Origin: Vibrio penaeicida
Lineage (GTDB): Bacteria; Pseudomonadota; Gammaproteobacteria; Enterobacterales; Vibrionaceae
NCBI RefSeq assembly: GCF_030689305.1
Contig: NZ_JAUYVM010000005.1
Location: forward strand, 248,001-312,000
Length of the DNA: 64,000 nucleotides
Direction: 5' to 3'
Positions within the stretch are counted from its first letter, which is position 1. Each line of letters begins with the position of its first letter. This document shows positions 36,445-46,192 of the stretch, piece by piece. The position numbers and the translations under genes were made by a program. The notes below the pieces were generated by a model. That model saw only the letters and a list, made by a program, of their open reading frames with translations. It did not search any database and had not been told where the DNA came from.

Positions 36445-39400
36445 ATGAATGCGAAAATATCTTTCATCTCCTGCTTCGCCCATATACTTGGCAAGCGCTT
36501 GGTTTCTCAACCATTGGCATTAACCTTACTCAGTTTCTTAACGACTTGGAGTACGTTAACGCACGCTGCTGCTCCTGTTGTTCGAGGCGATTTTAATGTC
36601 TCTGGTGGTCAGGCGACCTATTCATTGCCAATTGACGTTGTACCCGGAAGAAATGGGCATCAGCCATCACTCGCTATTAGCTACGCCAGTGATTCCCCAA
36701 ATGGTTACCTCGGAATGGGTTGGAACATATCAGGGCTCTCTTCCATTACACGATGTGGAAAAAACCTGCATAAGGATGGGCGTTGGGGTGGCGTTCGTTT
36801 AAATAACGACGACCGTTACTGTTTAGACGGTCAAAGGTTGGTAGCGATTACGGGGCAAGATGGCGGGAATTTAACCGAATATCGCTTAGAAAATAACGGC
36901 TACTCAAAGATTGTGTCGTTTAAAAGCAACTACAACGGTCATGGACCTTCCCATTTTAAGGTGTGGAAAAAGGACGGTTCGGTATATGAGTATGGGATGG
37001 AAGATACAGCGCAAGTTAACTTGCCTGGGCAAACCCATATATACAAATGGGCGCTGAATAAGATAACGGATCATACGAAGAGTAACCATATTAACTTCAA
37101 GTACTATGAAAACAACAGCACTGGACGTCATCGAATTAGCTCTATTCATTATATGGGCGGATCCGTTGAGTTTGGATATGAAGACCGGTGGGATGGTACT
37201 TTCCAGTTTTTAGTGGGGTCTAGGTTAAATAGACCACAAAGATTGTCAAAGGTTTATGTTAAAGACCAGTCTAATCAAAGTATTAGAAATTATACTTTAG
37301 GTTACCAGTATTCGGCTGCCAGCTCTCGAAGTCTTCTTACATCCATTAAGCTATGTACAGGAGGAGGCACTACGGAATGTTCTTCACCAATAAATTTTGA
37401 ATGGCGAGATGCTCTAAATCATGACACCCAAAAGGTATCAGATACAGGGATATTGGAACCTAGATTTTTTGATGTTCACAGAGATGGGGCGAAAGAAGGT
37501 TATGGAATGACTTATCGCCCTAAAAATATGACTGGCTGTTATGCAGAAGATGGTGGTTGGACTTACAAAACTCCTAATGGGGAAACTATCACTCAGAGAG
37601 GTTCTAGTTCATCAATTTCAGGGGCTCTTAATTCAATTTCTCTTTCGACAAAAGAAAAGAACCTTGCTTACAAAGGAGATCATTGTGGGACAGACAATCA
37701 TCCCAGAGCGAAATATGAACTTGAATTGGATAAGCCAGCTATAGCTGGATCTTATGACCCCCATGGAAATGGCGTATTGCATACCTATGACACGACAAAG
37801 GGGGCAGGTGATTTTAATGGTGATGGAAACGAAACATTAATTAATAGTGCATACTCTGGAAGAAATGGAAGTGGCTTCTGTTTCTGGGATTGTTATACCA
37901 GCTTCTATAAATCTGTAGTCGATATAGACAATGATGGTATAGATGATTGGGTTTCCTACGACAATTACAAATTCAAATATTATTTGTCTTCGCAAGGTCG
38001 ACAAGAAAGATCATTGGAGGTTTTCAGAAACACAAAGTCGTTTCGATTGGTTGATGTAAATAATGATGGCTATAAGGATTTTGTTACATTAGAAGTTTCA
38101 TCAACTGGGCATGTTCTTGTCTATCTATTTGATGGTAATGGTTTCACAACTAACAGGAGTCATTACAACCAATTAATCGATACAAACACAAATACGGATT
38201 CTGTCGCTTTCATCGACTATAACAACGACGGTTATCCCGATCTTTATACCAACAAAAATATCCATAAAAACCACTTTGGTCGAATTAGTTGGGGTAGCCA
38301 TTTACGAACGGGTATCCAAAATTTCTCCAGTTATACGGATTCCAATTCTGATGGACGAGTAGACCTTATTCTTGGCGAGTATGACAAGAGCAAATGGATC
38401 CACGTATCCAAACCCTACGCCCAAGACAAAATTCGCGTTATTCGAGAAGAAGCGCAAGAATATATCATCGACTACAAACCTGCGTCTGATACATCGGTTC
38501 ATACCCAAAGACGTTACTACTACTACCCTGTCGTCAACTCGACCCCTTCACGTTACCTTGTTTCTCATGTAAAAAAACAGCCACATGGCTACAGCGCAAC
38601 CACCTACGATTACCACTATCAAGGCGCAAAATCTCACCGCAAAGGTTTGGGCTTTTTAGGCTTTGACCAAATTACCGTTACTGAAAATGCTGACGTCACC
38701 ACGACTACCATCTCGGAATTTTCTCCTCGAAACTCAAATGGTGTCGTTACTGTTCGTACTGCCGGTAAACCAACAAAAATAACGGTAAAAAAGGCAGGCA
38801 AAAAAGTTAAGGAAACTAGCTATCTTAACTATGAATCGAAGGTTCGGTCAGGTTTAAATGGCGTTAAATATTATGAAACCTACGCTCAGCGAATCGAAGT
38901 TAAAAGCTATGATGACGCCGGCACGCATTTAAAAACGGCGACCACGACGATTAAGCGCGACACCAAAGGCTTTGGTAATGTGACTGAAAAAACCACCAAC
39001 GTAGTCGGCGTTGCGGCCAATTCAGGCTCATTCACCACCAAAGACTTATTTGAGTATGTGTCCAACGGTACCACCGAAAGCTTTCACGCGTTGTCTATCA
39101 CCAGTACCAGCGTTCCAAATATCGATGCGGTATTTAACCAGTTTGTTTACGGCATCACCAAGTACTGCGGTACCGACGGCAAAGTGTACGTTAAGCCAAA
39201 CGATCAATTTGTTTTAATCCACGGCGATATAGATGTACCGCTGGTGCTTAAACGGATGAACTATTTCTATCGCTTTGATGCATCAACCAGCTCAAGCTCA
39301 CCGAGCTACACCGAGCAGAAAGGCTCATTAACCGCTATTTCAGAATCGGCATTTAAAGCGGCGAACCCTCGCTCCTGCGGATCGCTGGTGTATCAAGATT

Positions 39401-42400
39401 TTAATAGCGATGGCACCAAAGAACTCACCAGTCGTCAGTTAAATGTGACTCAAGTTATTACAGAATCGGGCAGCGATTTCTGGCAATTAGGCGCGGTGAA
39501 AAAGTCTACCCAAAGCATCACAGACAACACCAGTGGCGATGTGAAAACGACGGTTTCCAACTTTGAATACACCACAACAGGTCTGCTAAGGAGACAAACC
39601 ATCACGCCAACGGCGTACCAAGCTGGTGGTGTATCGGGGCGTAAACTGGTGACCGATTATGGTTACGATGTATACGGAAACGTCACCTCTCAAAGTGTGT
39701 CGGGTTCCGATCTCTCTAGCCGCACCACACGCACCGCGTATGATGGGAGTGGCTTATACATAGATTACGCGACTAACGCCAAAGGTCATAAAACCGAATA
39801 CACGTTCGACACATCGGGCAGGCTTGTCGATGAAACCGCCCCGAACGGCAGAAAAGTCTCGTACCAGTACGATAACTTTGGCCGTGTGATCAAAGAAACG
39901 CATGGCAACTCCAATAACTTCGTTACCTACAACTACCTAGGCGCATCGGGGTGCGGAATCAAGGATACTGAGACCCTTCGCTGTGTGAAAACCACTTCTA
40001 ATCAAGGGGGAGAAAGTTGGGTACAACTCGACTTTGCAGGGCGTGAAGTACGAAGTGGCGTTAAAAGTTTTAACGACAGAATTGCGTACACCGATACCCA
40101 GTGGGACAGAAATGGCAGAAAGACCAGCGTTTCGCGCCCATATTTCCAGAACGATACGGTATTCCACGTTGAATTCGAATACGACAGCCTAAACCGCGAA
40201 ATACGCAAAGAAGAACCGAGCGCCACAGGTGGCGTTACGTTATGGAAAACCGAGTACAACGGCTTTAGCACCACACTTACCGATGCTCGTGGCTTCCAGC
40301 ATAAAACCACCACCAACGTGCTTGGGCATATCATCAAAAAAGAAGAAGCGAAAGGTAAAGCGGATTACAGCTACCAAACTTACACCTACTTCCCCGATGG
40401 CAAGCTGAAAACTTCAATAGACAGTAAAGGGAACCCAACCAAAGTTGAATACGACAACTTAGGCTATCGCTCCAAACTGGACGACCCAGGCTTAGGTAAG
40501 TGGACATACCAATACAACGCCGCAGGTGAACTGCTTGAAAAGCAAGACGCCAACGGTGTCACCACAACTTATCGCTACGATTCGCTAGGGCGTAAGGTAT
40601 ACCAGAAAGACGGCAGCAGTGCCGCTTCAACATGGGTTTACGACGGGCGAGGCACAGCTTCACTGGGTGCGCTGACGGCTATGTCGGGTCACGGCAGCAA
40701 CAGCGACTTCTACTACCATGCGAATGGGCTGTTGGCAGAAAAAGCCACGTTTGTGGATGGCGACAAATTCAGCACACTGTATTTCTACGACAATTTTGAC
40801 CGCCTAACCCGTGAAGTTCGCCCGAACGGTGCAGACAACTCGGCGGCAAGCGCACCCATCAATTTAAGCAGCGCAACGAACGCCAGTAACCGATTGGCGT
40901 TAGATTACGTGTACAACCCACAAGGCTATCTGTCGCAAATTCAAAGCCCCTACACCTATGCGGATAACGCCTTTGCGAGTAAAAGCTATCGTGAGGAAAT
41001 TGGTCAGCTTATAGAGCAAACTCTGGACGTGGCTAGGGAATACCTGAGTAAGGCACAGCGTTACGCACAGCAGAAAGATTTCTTCCAAGGCAAGGCGAAT
41101 GAATACAACGCTCGAACCATTGGGCTGCACCATTTAGACTCTGCTTCCCTGCAAATTTTAGGCTCGGAGAATATCTTCAGGCTTAAGCGTTGGTGCGATG
41201 CCAATGGCAAATGCTACCTTCGCCCAGGTACTTGGGTGATCTTGCATGATGACATCTCTATCCCGCTAGACATCACCCTAGATGGTGCCATCTACGAGCT
41301 ACAACAACGCGTTACCAGCACGCAAAATGGGGTGCGCCATTACCAATCCAGTGTGATTAACACAGGGTTAAGTGACAGCACCTTTAAACAGATGGGGCTG
41401 ACACCCGCGGGCGATTTCCGTGTGGTCGACTACGACAAAAACGGCACGCTAAACTTGATTGCCGCGAACGATGCATACGGAGCCAGTGCCGATTCGGCCA
41501 CCCAGCAAGAACTGGTGTTCAGCGCAGAAGATTTGCAACAAGCGGCGGACATTTCCAGCAGGCACTATCGCTATTACACCGACTTAGCCAGAGATTTGTT
41601 GACCTTAGTGGATAAGGTGCAAAAACTGAGCCGCGTGTATTGTAAAGCCACCAACCACCTTGTAGGAGACAGCTCAGAGGTCACAAGACCAACCACGTGC
41701 CAAGGCGAAGTAAAGGACGAGGAAAACCAGCTTGATCACCTCAAATCCATCAAAACCAATGCTGATTTAGCCGCGGCGAACAACTCCGGTGCATACCAAA
41801 TTTACTGGCAACGCCGCGAAACTGATGCCTACGGCCATACGCTGTCGGAAACCTTAGGTAATGGGTTGGTCAACACCTACTACCACAGTGCATCAACGGG
41901 CAAGCCGATGATGATTACCACCCACAAAACGGGGCAGTTGCTCAGCCATCGTTACAAGGACATTACCGGTAAGCAAAATGCCTTTGTGGGTTCATCCGAT
42001 TCGACTCGTTGGTTGGAATATAAGTACGACGATCACAACAACGTGACCCAACGTTACGACCAATCGTTAGGTATTCGCGACTACTACACCTACGATGGGC
42101 TAGATCGCGTTAAAACTAACAACATCGTTTTCGATAACGGCAGCAGCCATGCGAACGTTACCAAAAATAGCGCGTTCAGCTACGATTCTATTGGTAATAT
42201 CCTAAGCAAAACAGGGGTATCGGGCACCTATGAATACAGCAACATTGGGGCAGGGCCACACGCCGTAACCCAAGCTAATGACCTAACGTACCAATACGAT
42301 GCAGTCGGCAACATGGTGAGCGCCAAACGTAGCGACAACAGCACCGAGCGCACACTAAGCTGGACGGCATTCAACAAGCCAAGCGAAATCACTCGTAACG

Positions 42401-43800
42401 GCAAAACTGTCTCGTTCAGTTACGATGCCAACCACAACCGCTACAAGAAGGTATCGGGTACTCAAACCACGGTTTATATCGACAAAACCTACGAGCGGGT
42501 AACTGATGTCGCCACAGGTGAGGTTCAGCACCAGCACTTTGTGTACGCCGAAGGCAAGCTGATCGCCTTAAACAGCCAATCTGAAAACGCGGATGGCTCC
42601 ATTACCAACAAGCAAGTGCGCTTCTTACACTACGACGCGCTGAACTCCGTGGATATGATCACCGACTTGTACGGTTACGTGGTCGAGCGCCGCAGTTACG
42701 ATGCCTTTGGTAAGCAGCGTGATATCGCACCGCAGGGTGAAATAAATAAAAAGTATAATTACGTAGAGCAAATGGTGCTCACCAACCGAGGCTACACCGG
42801 ACACGAGGAAATCGAAGAAGTCGGGCTGATCCACATGAACGGGCGGGTGTACGACCAAACCCTAGGGCGGTTTGTGAGTGCGGATCCGGTGATTCAAGCG
42901 CCGTTTGTGACGAACAGCTTTAATAGATATGCGTATGTGTGGAACAACCCGCTTAAGTATATAGATCCGACTGGGTTTGAGATTAATGAAGAATGGCAAG
43001 ATGTCATCAACAATAAGCCTCACAAAGAAGATGGATACGGAAGTGATCGATATGATCATGGTAATGGAGGTACTACAGATAACGGCACTAAACATGATTA
43101 TACGTCTGACGAATTGTATGGGCGTGAGAACAAAAACGAAACTTGGAGAGATGGTACCGCAGATTTGATCCGTGACAGAACTTACCTCGTTAACTCACCA
43201 AATGGAACGATGTTAGAGTTTTATCCAGATATCTACTATGATCCGTCGAGGGTAAACGGGGTACTCAATGAGGTACTCTCGGATTACAGTTCTGCAACTG
43301 CAGCGGGATATGTTGCTTATGGTACTGTAGTTTCTTCGTTAATACCTTTGCCCACTCCTTCTAAAGCAAGTATATTTGGTCGCTTTTTTAACTGGGTTGG
43401 TAATAAGCTTGGTGTTACAAATAGTGTCGCTAGGTTATCTGATGACCTTGCAGGTACCTTTGCAGGTGGAAGGTATACTTCTAGGGTGCTAGACAAAGAC
43501 ATGATTCTTTACCGCGCCGGTACAGCAGATAGACCACTGGGGCAATTCTTCTCAAAAGATATGCCTATTAGCGAGATTCAAACAAGAATTGATAAAGCTG
43601 TATTACCTGTTTGGCCTGGTGGTGCAAAATCTCCGATTGATACTGTTTTTAAAGTTCGAATACCCGCTGGGACGACAATTCACACTGGTCGTGTTGGCTC
43701 TCAAGGAGGGCATTTTGTTGGTGGCACTCAGCAGATTGTAGTCGAGAAACCTTGGTTGCTTGAAGGTGTAAAGGTTCTAGGTAGCTCGTCTTTAAAATAG
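36445..43800 (+). CDS. SpvB/TcdB-type RHS-repeat polymorphic toxin
   Basis: 2451 residues. A signal-like N-terminus (to about residue 42, THAAAPVV) is followed by a SpvB domain (GDFNVSGGQATYSLPIDVVPG, YLGMGWNISGLSSI), FG-GAP/VCBS repeats (DFNGDGNE, DIDNDGIDDW, DVNNDGYKDF, DYNNDGYPDL, about 450-650) and many YD/RHS repeats from about 1060. The RHS core closes with DQTLGRFVSADP and ends at YIDPTGF (residue 2174). The last ~275 residues are the variable toxin tip: LYRAGTADRPLGQFFS, TRIDKAVLPVW, KVRIPAGTTIHTG and QGGHFVGGTQQ, which resembles NAD-directed TNT- or ADP-ribosyltransferase-like tips (inference). The core is GC-richer than the tip, as usual for RHS genes. An immunity gene follows 8 bp later. 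Confidence 0.85.
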   Translation: MNAKISFISCFAHILGKRLVSQPLALTLLSFLTTWSTLTHAAAPVVRGDFNVSGGQATYSLPIDVVPGRNGHQPSLAISYASDSPNGYLGMGWNISGLSSITRCGKNLHKDGRWGGVRLNNDDRYCLDGQRLVAITGQDGGNLTEYRLENNGYSKIVSFKSNYNGHGPSHFKVWKKDGSVYEYGMEDTAQVNLPGQTHIYKWALNKITDHTKSNHINFKYYENNSTGRHRISSIHYMGGSVEFGYEDRWDGTFQFLVGSRLNRPQRLSKVYVKDQSNQSIRNYTLGYQYSAASSRSLLTSIKLCTGGGTTECSSPINFEWRDALNHDTQKVSDTGILEPRFFDVHRDGAKEGYGMTYRPKNMTGCYAEDGGWTYKTPNGETITQRGSSSSISGALNSISLSTKEKNLAYKGDHCGTDNHPRAKYELELDKPAIAGSYDPHGNGVLHTYDTTKGAGDFNGDGNETLINSAYSGRNGSGFCFWDCYTSFYKSVVDIDNDGIDDWVSYDNYKFKYYLSSQGRQERSLEVFRNTKSFRLVDVNNDGYKDFVTLEVSSTGHVLVYLFDGNGFTTNRSHYNQLIDTNTNTDSVAFIDYNNDGYPDLYTNKNIHKNHFGRISWGSHLRTGIQNFSSYTDSNSDGRVDLILGEYDKSKWIHVSKPYAQDKIRVIREEAQEYIIDYKPASDTSVHTQRRYYYYPVVNSTPSRYLVSHVKKQPHGYSATTYDYHYQGAKSHRKGLGFLGFDQITVTENADVTTTTISEFSPRNSNGVVTVRTAGKPTKITVKKAGKKVKETSYLNYESKVRSGLNGVKYYETYAQRIEVKSYDDAGTHLKTATTTIKRDTKGFGNVTEKTTNVVGVAANSGSFTTKDLFEYVSNGTTESFHALSITSTSVPNIDAVFNQFVYGITKYCGTDGKVYVKPNDQFVLIHGDIDVPLVLKRMNYFYRFDASTSSSSPSYTEQKGSLTAISESAFKAANPRSCGSLVYQDFNSDGTKELTSRQLNVTQVITESGSDFWQLGAVKKSTQSITDNTSGDVKTTVSNFEYTTTGLLRRQTITPTAYQAGGVSGRKLVTDYGYDVYGNVTSQSVSGSDLSSRTTRTAYDGSGLYIDYATNAKGHKTEYTFDTSGRLVDETAPNGRKVSYQYDNFGRVIKETHGNSNNFVTYNYLGASGCGIKDTETLRCVKTTSNQGGESWVQLDFAGREVRSGVKSFNDRIAYTDTQWDRNGRKTSVSRPYFQNDTVFHVEFEYDSLNREIRKEEPSATGGVTLWKTEYNGFSTTLTDARGFQHKTTTNVLGHIIKKEEAKGKADYSYQTYTYFPDGKLKTSIDSKGNPTKVEYDNLGYRSKLDDPGLGKWTYQYNAAGELLEKQDANGVTTTYRYDSLGRKVYQKDGSSAASTWVYDGRGTASLGALTAMSGHGSNSDFYYHANGLLAEKATFVDGDKFSTLYFYDNFDRLTREVRPNGADNSAASAPINLSSATNASNRLALDYVYNPQGYLSQIQSPYTYADNAFASKSYREEIGQLIEQTLDVAREYLSKAQRYAQQKDFFQGKANEYNARTIGLHHLDSASLQILGSENIFRLKRWCDANGKCYLRPGTWVILHDDISIPLDITLDGAIYELQQRVTSTQNGVRHYQSSVINTGLSDSTFKQMGLTPAGDFRVVDYDKNGTLNLIAANDAYGASADSATQQELVFSAEDLQQAADISSRHYRYYTDLARDLLTLVDKVQKLSRVYCKATNHLVGDSSEVTRPTTCQGEVKDEENQLDHLKSIKTNADLAAANNSGAYQIYWQRRETDAYGHTLSETLGNGLVNTYYHSASTGKPMMITTHKTGQLLSHRYKDITGKQNAFVGSSDSTRWLEYKYDDHNNVTQRYDQSLGIRDYYTYDGLDRVKTNNIVFDNGSSHANVTKNSAFSYDSIGNILSKTGVSGTYEYSNIGAGPHAVTQANDLTYQYDAVGNMVSAKRSDNSTERTLSWTAFNKPSEITRNGKTVSFSYDANHNRYKKVSGTQTTVYIDKTYERVTDVATGEVQHQHFVYAEGKLIALNSQSENADGSITNKQVRFLHYDALNSVDMITDLYGYVVERRSYDAFGKQRDIAPQGEINKKYNYVEQMVLTNRGYTGHEEIEEVGLIHMNGRVYDQTLGRFVSADPVIQAPFVTNSFNRYAYVWNNPLKYIDPTGFEINEEWQDVINNKPHKEDGYGSDRYDHGNGGTTDNGTKHDYTSDELYGRENKNETWRDGTADLIRDRTYLVNSPNGTMLEFYPDIYYDPSRVNGVLNEVLSDYSSATAAGYVAYGTVVSSLIPLPTPSKASIFGRFFNWVGNKLGVTNSVARLSDDLAGTFAGGRYTSRVLDKDMILYRAGTADRPLGQFFSKDMPISEIQTRIDKAVLPVWPGGAKSPIDTVFKVRIPAGTTIHTGRVGSQGGHFVGGTQQIVVEKPWLLEGVKVLGSSSLK

Positions 43801-43808
43801 GAATAAAT

Positions 43809-44093
43809 ATGAAGAATACAATTTTGCTAATTTCTGTAATTGAAAAAATTATTGAGCTGCTTGTTTCAGTTGACGAAAATAACTGGGCTGGCTCATTTAC
43901 TAACTTTAGACAAAAGTGTGATAACGCTAATGCGGATAATTTAGAAATTCTTCGTGGCGAAATTCTAAGAGTATATGGTGGAATGGGCTCTTTTAATGAT
44001 CTTGTTTTATATAAGCAAGGTCAACCTATGATAAAGGAAAATCAAAAGTTGGATGAGTTGAGAACAAAGCTATTTTTCATATTAAACGATTGA
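43809..44093 (+). CDS. Probable immunity protein for the RHS toxin tip
   Basis: 94 residues, mostly helical, with the block RVYGGMGSFNDLVLYKQGQP that I recall from small proteins next to polymorphic toxins. It starts 8 bp after the toxin stop with AGGAATAAAT upstream. Position, size and AT-rich composition match a cognate immunity gene that would neutralise the NAD-directed tip. No direct evidence of binding. Confidence 0.7.
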   Translation: MKNTILLISVIEKIIELLVSVDENNWAGSFTNFRQKCDNANADNLEILRGEILRVYGGMGSFNDLVLYKQGQPMIKENQKLDELRTKLFFILND

Positions 44094-44118
44094 AGTAAAT
44101 AAGTAGAACGGGAAAATT

Positions 44119-44338
44119 AGTGGGACAGATTTTTTTAGAAAAGTCTTGAAGTGTCTTCTTACCGCTTATGCCAAGCGCTACTCGTATCGTTGAAATTGAG
44201 TTCAATATTTGGGGTATTTGTCTTAAAAGTGGCAAACATCCCCTAAATCTTTGACTTTTGGGCACGCGAAATCGCCAAAGTGGATATTGGCTTAAGCGTT
44301 TATGGTATGTAAATAAGTGGGACAGGCACTTTTAGATA
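44119..44338. repeat. ~198-bp repeat unit between GGGACAG direct repeats (copy 1)
   Basis: The unit begins and ends with GTGGGACAG-(A/G)-CACTTTTAGA-type sequence and contains AGTCTTGAAGTGTCTTCTT, ATCGTTGAAATTGAGTTC and GCGAAATCGCCAAAGTGG. Nearly identical copies lie at 45355-45752. It separates the RHS immunity gene from the orphan toxin tip. Confidence 0.75.
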
Positions 44339-45018
44339 ATCATAATCACGGAGGTAGCGGGTCTGAGAATCGGCAAACTGTAGCACCCACCAACTACATG
44401 GCACTACAAACTGGTCAGTTACCGCCAGAGGTGGAGTGCGATGCAAGCTGTAATGAATGGGCAAAAGAGCTTGGTAGTTGGACCGGATTAGGGACGGTTA
44501 TTATTGGCGCGGTAGATGCTAAACCAGCAATCGAAGCCGTAATGCAGCTTCATGCCAATGGTGAACTATCAGCAGCGTCGGCGGGTGTAGAGATCGCCAC
44601 ATTAATTGCTGGGCGGATCGTTGACAGGAAGTTAAATAAGGCTAAGGTTGCTGGTGATATAGCTGAAAATCTTGTTACAAAGGGGGTAAGTAACGGTGCC
44701 GGAAATGTAAACGCTCAATCTGCTCTTAGAGCAAAGCTTTCTGGATTAGAGAAAGCCCAGCAAAATGCGGCTACGACGCGACAATTACCAGATGGGCGTG
44801 TACGTTATTACACCAAGGAAGTTAAAGCTAGAAGCGAAGGGCCTACACGAGGAGCTTCATTTGTAACTGAACATAATCCTAAAAATGGTAACGTAAGGCA
44901 GTGGATGGAAAGTTATGACCACTCAGGCCAGGTAAATAGGGTTCATCCGAAATCAATTAATGGCCAAACGGTCAATTCTCAACACTATCCACCAACTGCG
45001 AAGGAGTTAGGGTTATGA
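44317..45018 (+). pseudogene. Orphan (displaced) polymorphic-toxin C-terminal tip
   Basis: About 233 codons without any RHS core. A pre-toxin linker (CDASCNEWAKELGSWTGLGT..., glycine/alanine-rich) leads to the tip LPDGRVRYYTKEVKAR, ASFVTEHNPKNGNVRQWME, YDHSGQVNRVHPKSINGQTV and QHYPPTAKELG, a tip I recall from RHS and CdiA toxins but cannot name. The only in-frame start (GTG 44317) lies inside the 198-bp repeat without a ribosome site, so it is probably a silent cassette that could recombine onto the RHS core. Its immunity gene follows with an ATGA overlap. Confidence 0.65.
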
Positions 45019-45245
45019 CGCTAACAGCGAATGAGCTTAGTAGTGTATTGCAAGCAGAGCTTGATAAAGGCTACGACGTTGTCAGAATAGCTCGCGTAGC
45101 TTTCCAGCTATATCAAGATTATGGAGTTGAGTTGACTCCTGATATTGATGAGAAACTTCTTCAGTTGATGGCGATGGAGGAAGGTCCTGAATTCGAGTTT
45201 TTGGAAGAGGAGTTAAGGGGGCTTGTTCGCGAGTTGGCCGGATAG
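45015..45245 (+). CDS. Probable immunity protein of the orphan toxin tip
   Basis: 76 residues, acidic and helical, ending MAMEEGPEFEFLEEELRGLVREL, a pattern seen in small immunity proteins next to toxin tips. The ATG overlaps the toxin stop (ATGA) and is preceded by AAGGAGTTAGGGTT, a good ribosome site inside the toxin end, so it could be translated even if the tip is not. Keeping it expressed would protect the cell from siblings that carry the same tip. Confidence 0.65.
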   Translation: MTLTANELSSVLQAELDKGYDVVRIARVAFQLYQDYGVELTPDIDEKLLQLMAMEEGPEFEFLEEELRGLVRELAG

Positions 45246-45265
45246 TTTTGCAGTCTGGAAATTAA

Positions 45266-45752
45266 GTGGGACAGACACTTTTAGAAAAGTCTTGAGGTGT
45301 CGTCTTGCCGCTTATAGCAAGTGAATTAAAAGGGACAGACACTTTTGAATTAAAAGGGACAGACACTTTTAGAAAAGTCTTGAAGTGTCGTCTTGCCGCT
45401 TGTACCAAGCACTACTCGTATCGTTGAAATTAAGTTCAATATTTTGGGTGTTTGCCTAAAAAGTGGTAAATATCCTCTATATCTTTGACTTTTGGGTACG
45501 CGAAATCGCTAAAGTGGATATTGGCTTAAGCGTTTATGGTGTGTAGTTAAAAAGAATAAGTGGGACAGACACTTTTAGATAAATCTTGAAGTATCTTCTT
45601 GCCGCTTGTACCAAGCACTACTCGTATCGTCGAAATTGAGTTCAATATTTGGGGTATTTGCCTAAAAAGTGGCAAATACCCCCTATATCTTTGACTTTTG
45701 GGCACGCGAAATCGCCAAAGTGGATATTGGCTTAAGCGTTTATGGTATGTGG
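45266..45752. repeat. Truncated plus two complete ~198-bp repeat units
   Basis: GGGACAGACACTTTT occurs at 45268, 45332, 45356 and 45562. A truncated unit (45266-45330) is followed by two complete units (45355-45559 and 45560-45752) with the same interior as the unit at 44119. The GGGACAGACAC motif is one I associate with IS200-like (Y1) transposase elements, a relic of which follows at 45771. Confidence 0.75.
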
Positions 45753-45770
45753 TTTAGCTTGAAGGGAGCT

Positions 45771-45968
45771 TTAGCTATCAGGTAACCGAAAACCGGATAT
45801 TCGCTTTCTGTTTAATTTCGGCATAGCGTGTTTGATGGTAGCTTCGCAACCAACGACCGTACCTTTTTCGAGTTGAGTACAAGCGCTCATCCAAGTGGCT
45901 TGGTCAATGCCCAATCGATTTAAAATGGAAGGAAGAGCTGAGCTGATGTAGCCACGTTGTCTTCACAA
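45771..45968 (-). pseudogene. C-terminal remnant of an IS200-like (Y1) transposase
   Basis: Read on the minus strand, about 65 codons give RGYISSALPSILNRLGID, QATWMSACTQLEKGT and AMPKLNRKRISGFRLPDS then TAA. This matches the end of the ~320-residue Y1/REP-associated transposases (RGxIxxxLPxILxRLxIDxxxW, FE). The catalytic His-hydrophobic-His and Tyr parts are gone and a stop lies just upstream. It is next to the GGGACAGACAC repeats and may be the source of them. Confidence 0.6.
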
Positions 45969-45969
45969 A

Positions 45970-46192
45970 TTTTCCTGCCTGTTCGCTATATCTCACTACC
46001 CCAAATATCGCAATAATTTTATCATCCACTTCTATAAGTACTCTTGTTCGGTATAGCAAGATTCTATGTATAGAATAAATAATTCTAACACTTCCGGAAA
46101 GGACAGAGTATTTTATCTTTATTCAGAAAAATATATTTATTAATCGTCAATAGTAAAAAAATCAATGAAATTATATTAATTAAAGGTGAGGA
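45970..46192. other. AT-rich leader of the small-secreted-protein array
   Basis: About 220 bp with no supported gene. It holds the promoter region of the first array gene, with TTTATCTTTATTC-type runs, but no clear -35/-10 pair can be named. Confidence 0.35.

Noticed and set aside
42355..43095. Several minus-strand frames of 60-77 codons inside the RHS gene
   Set aside because: Shadows of the long RHS frame; no ribosome sites and unnatural composition.
45246..45770. Repeated units as a CRISPR array
   Set aside because: Units are ~198 bp, directly abutting and nearly identical along their length, with no short repeat/unique spacer alternation.
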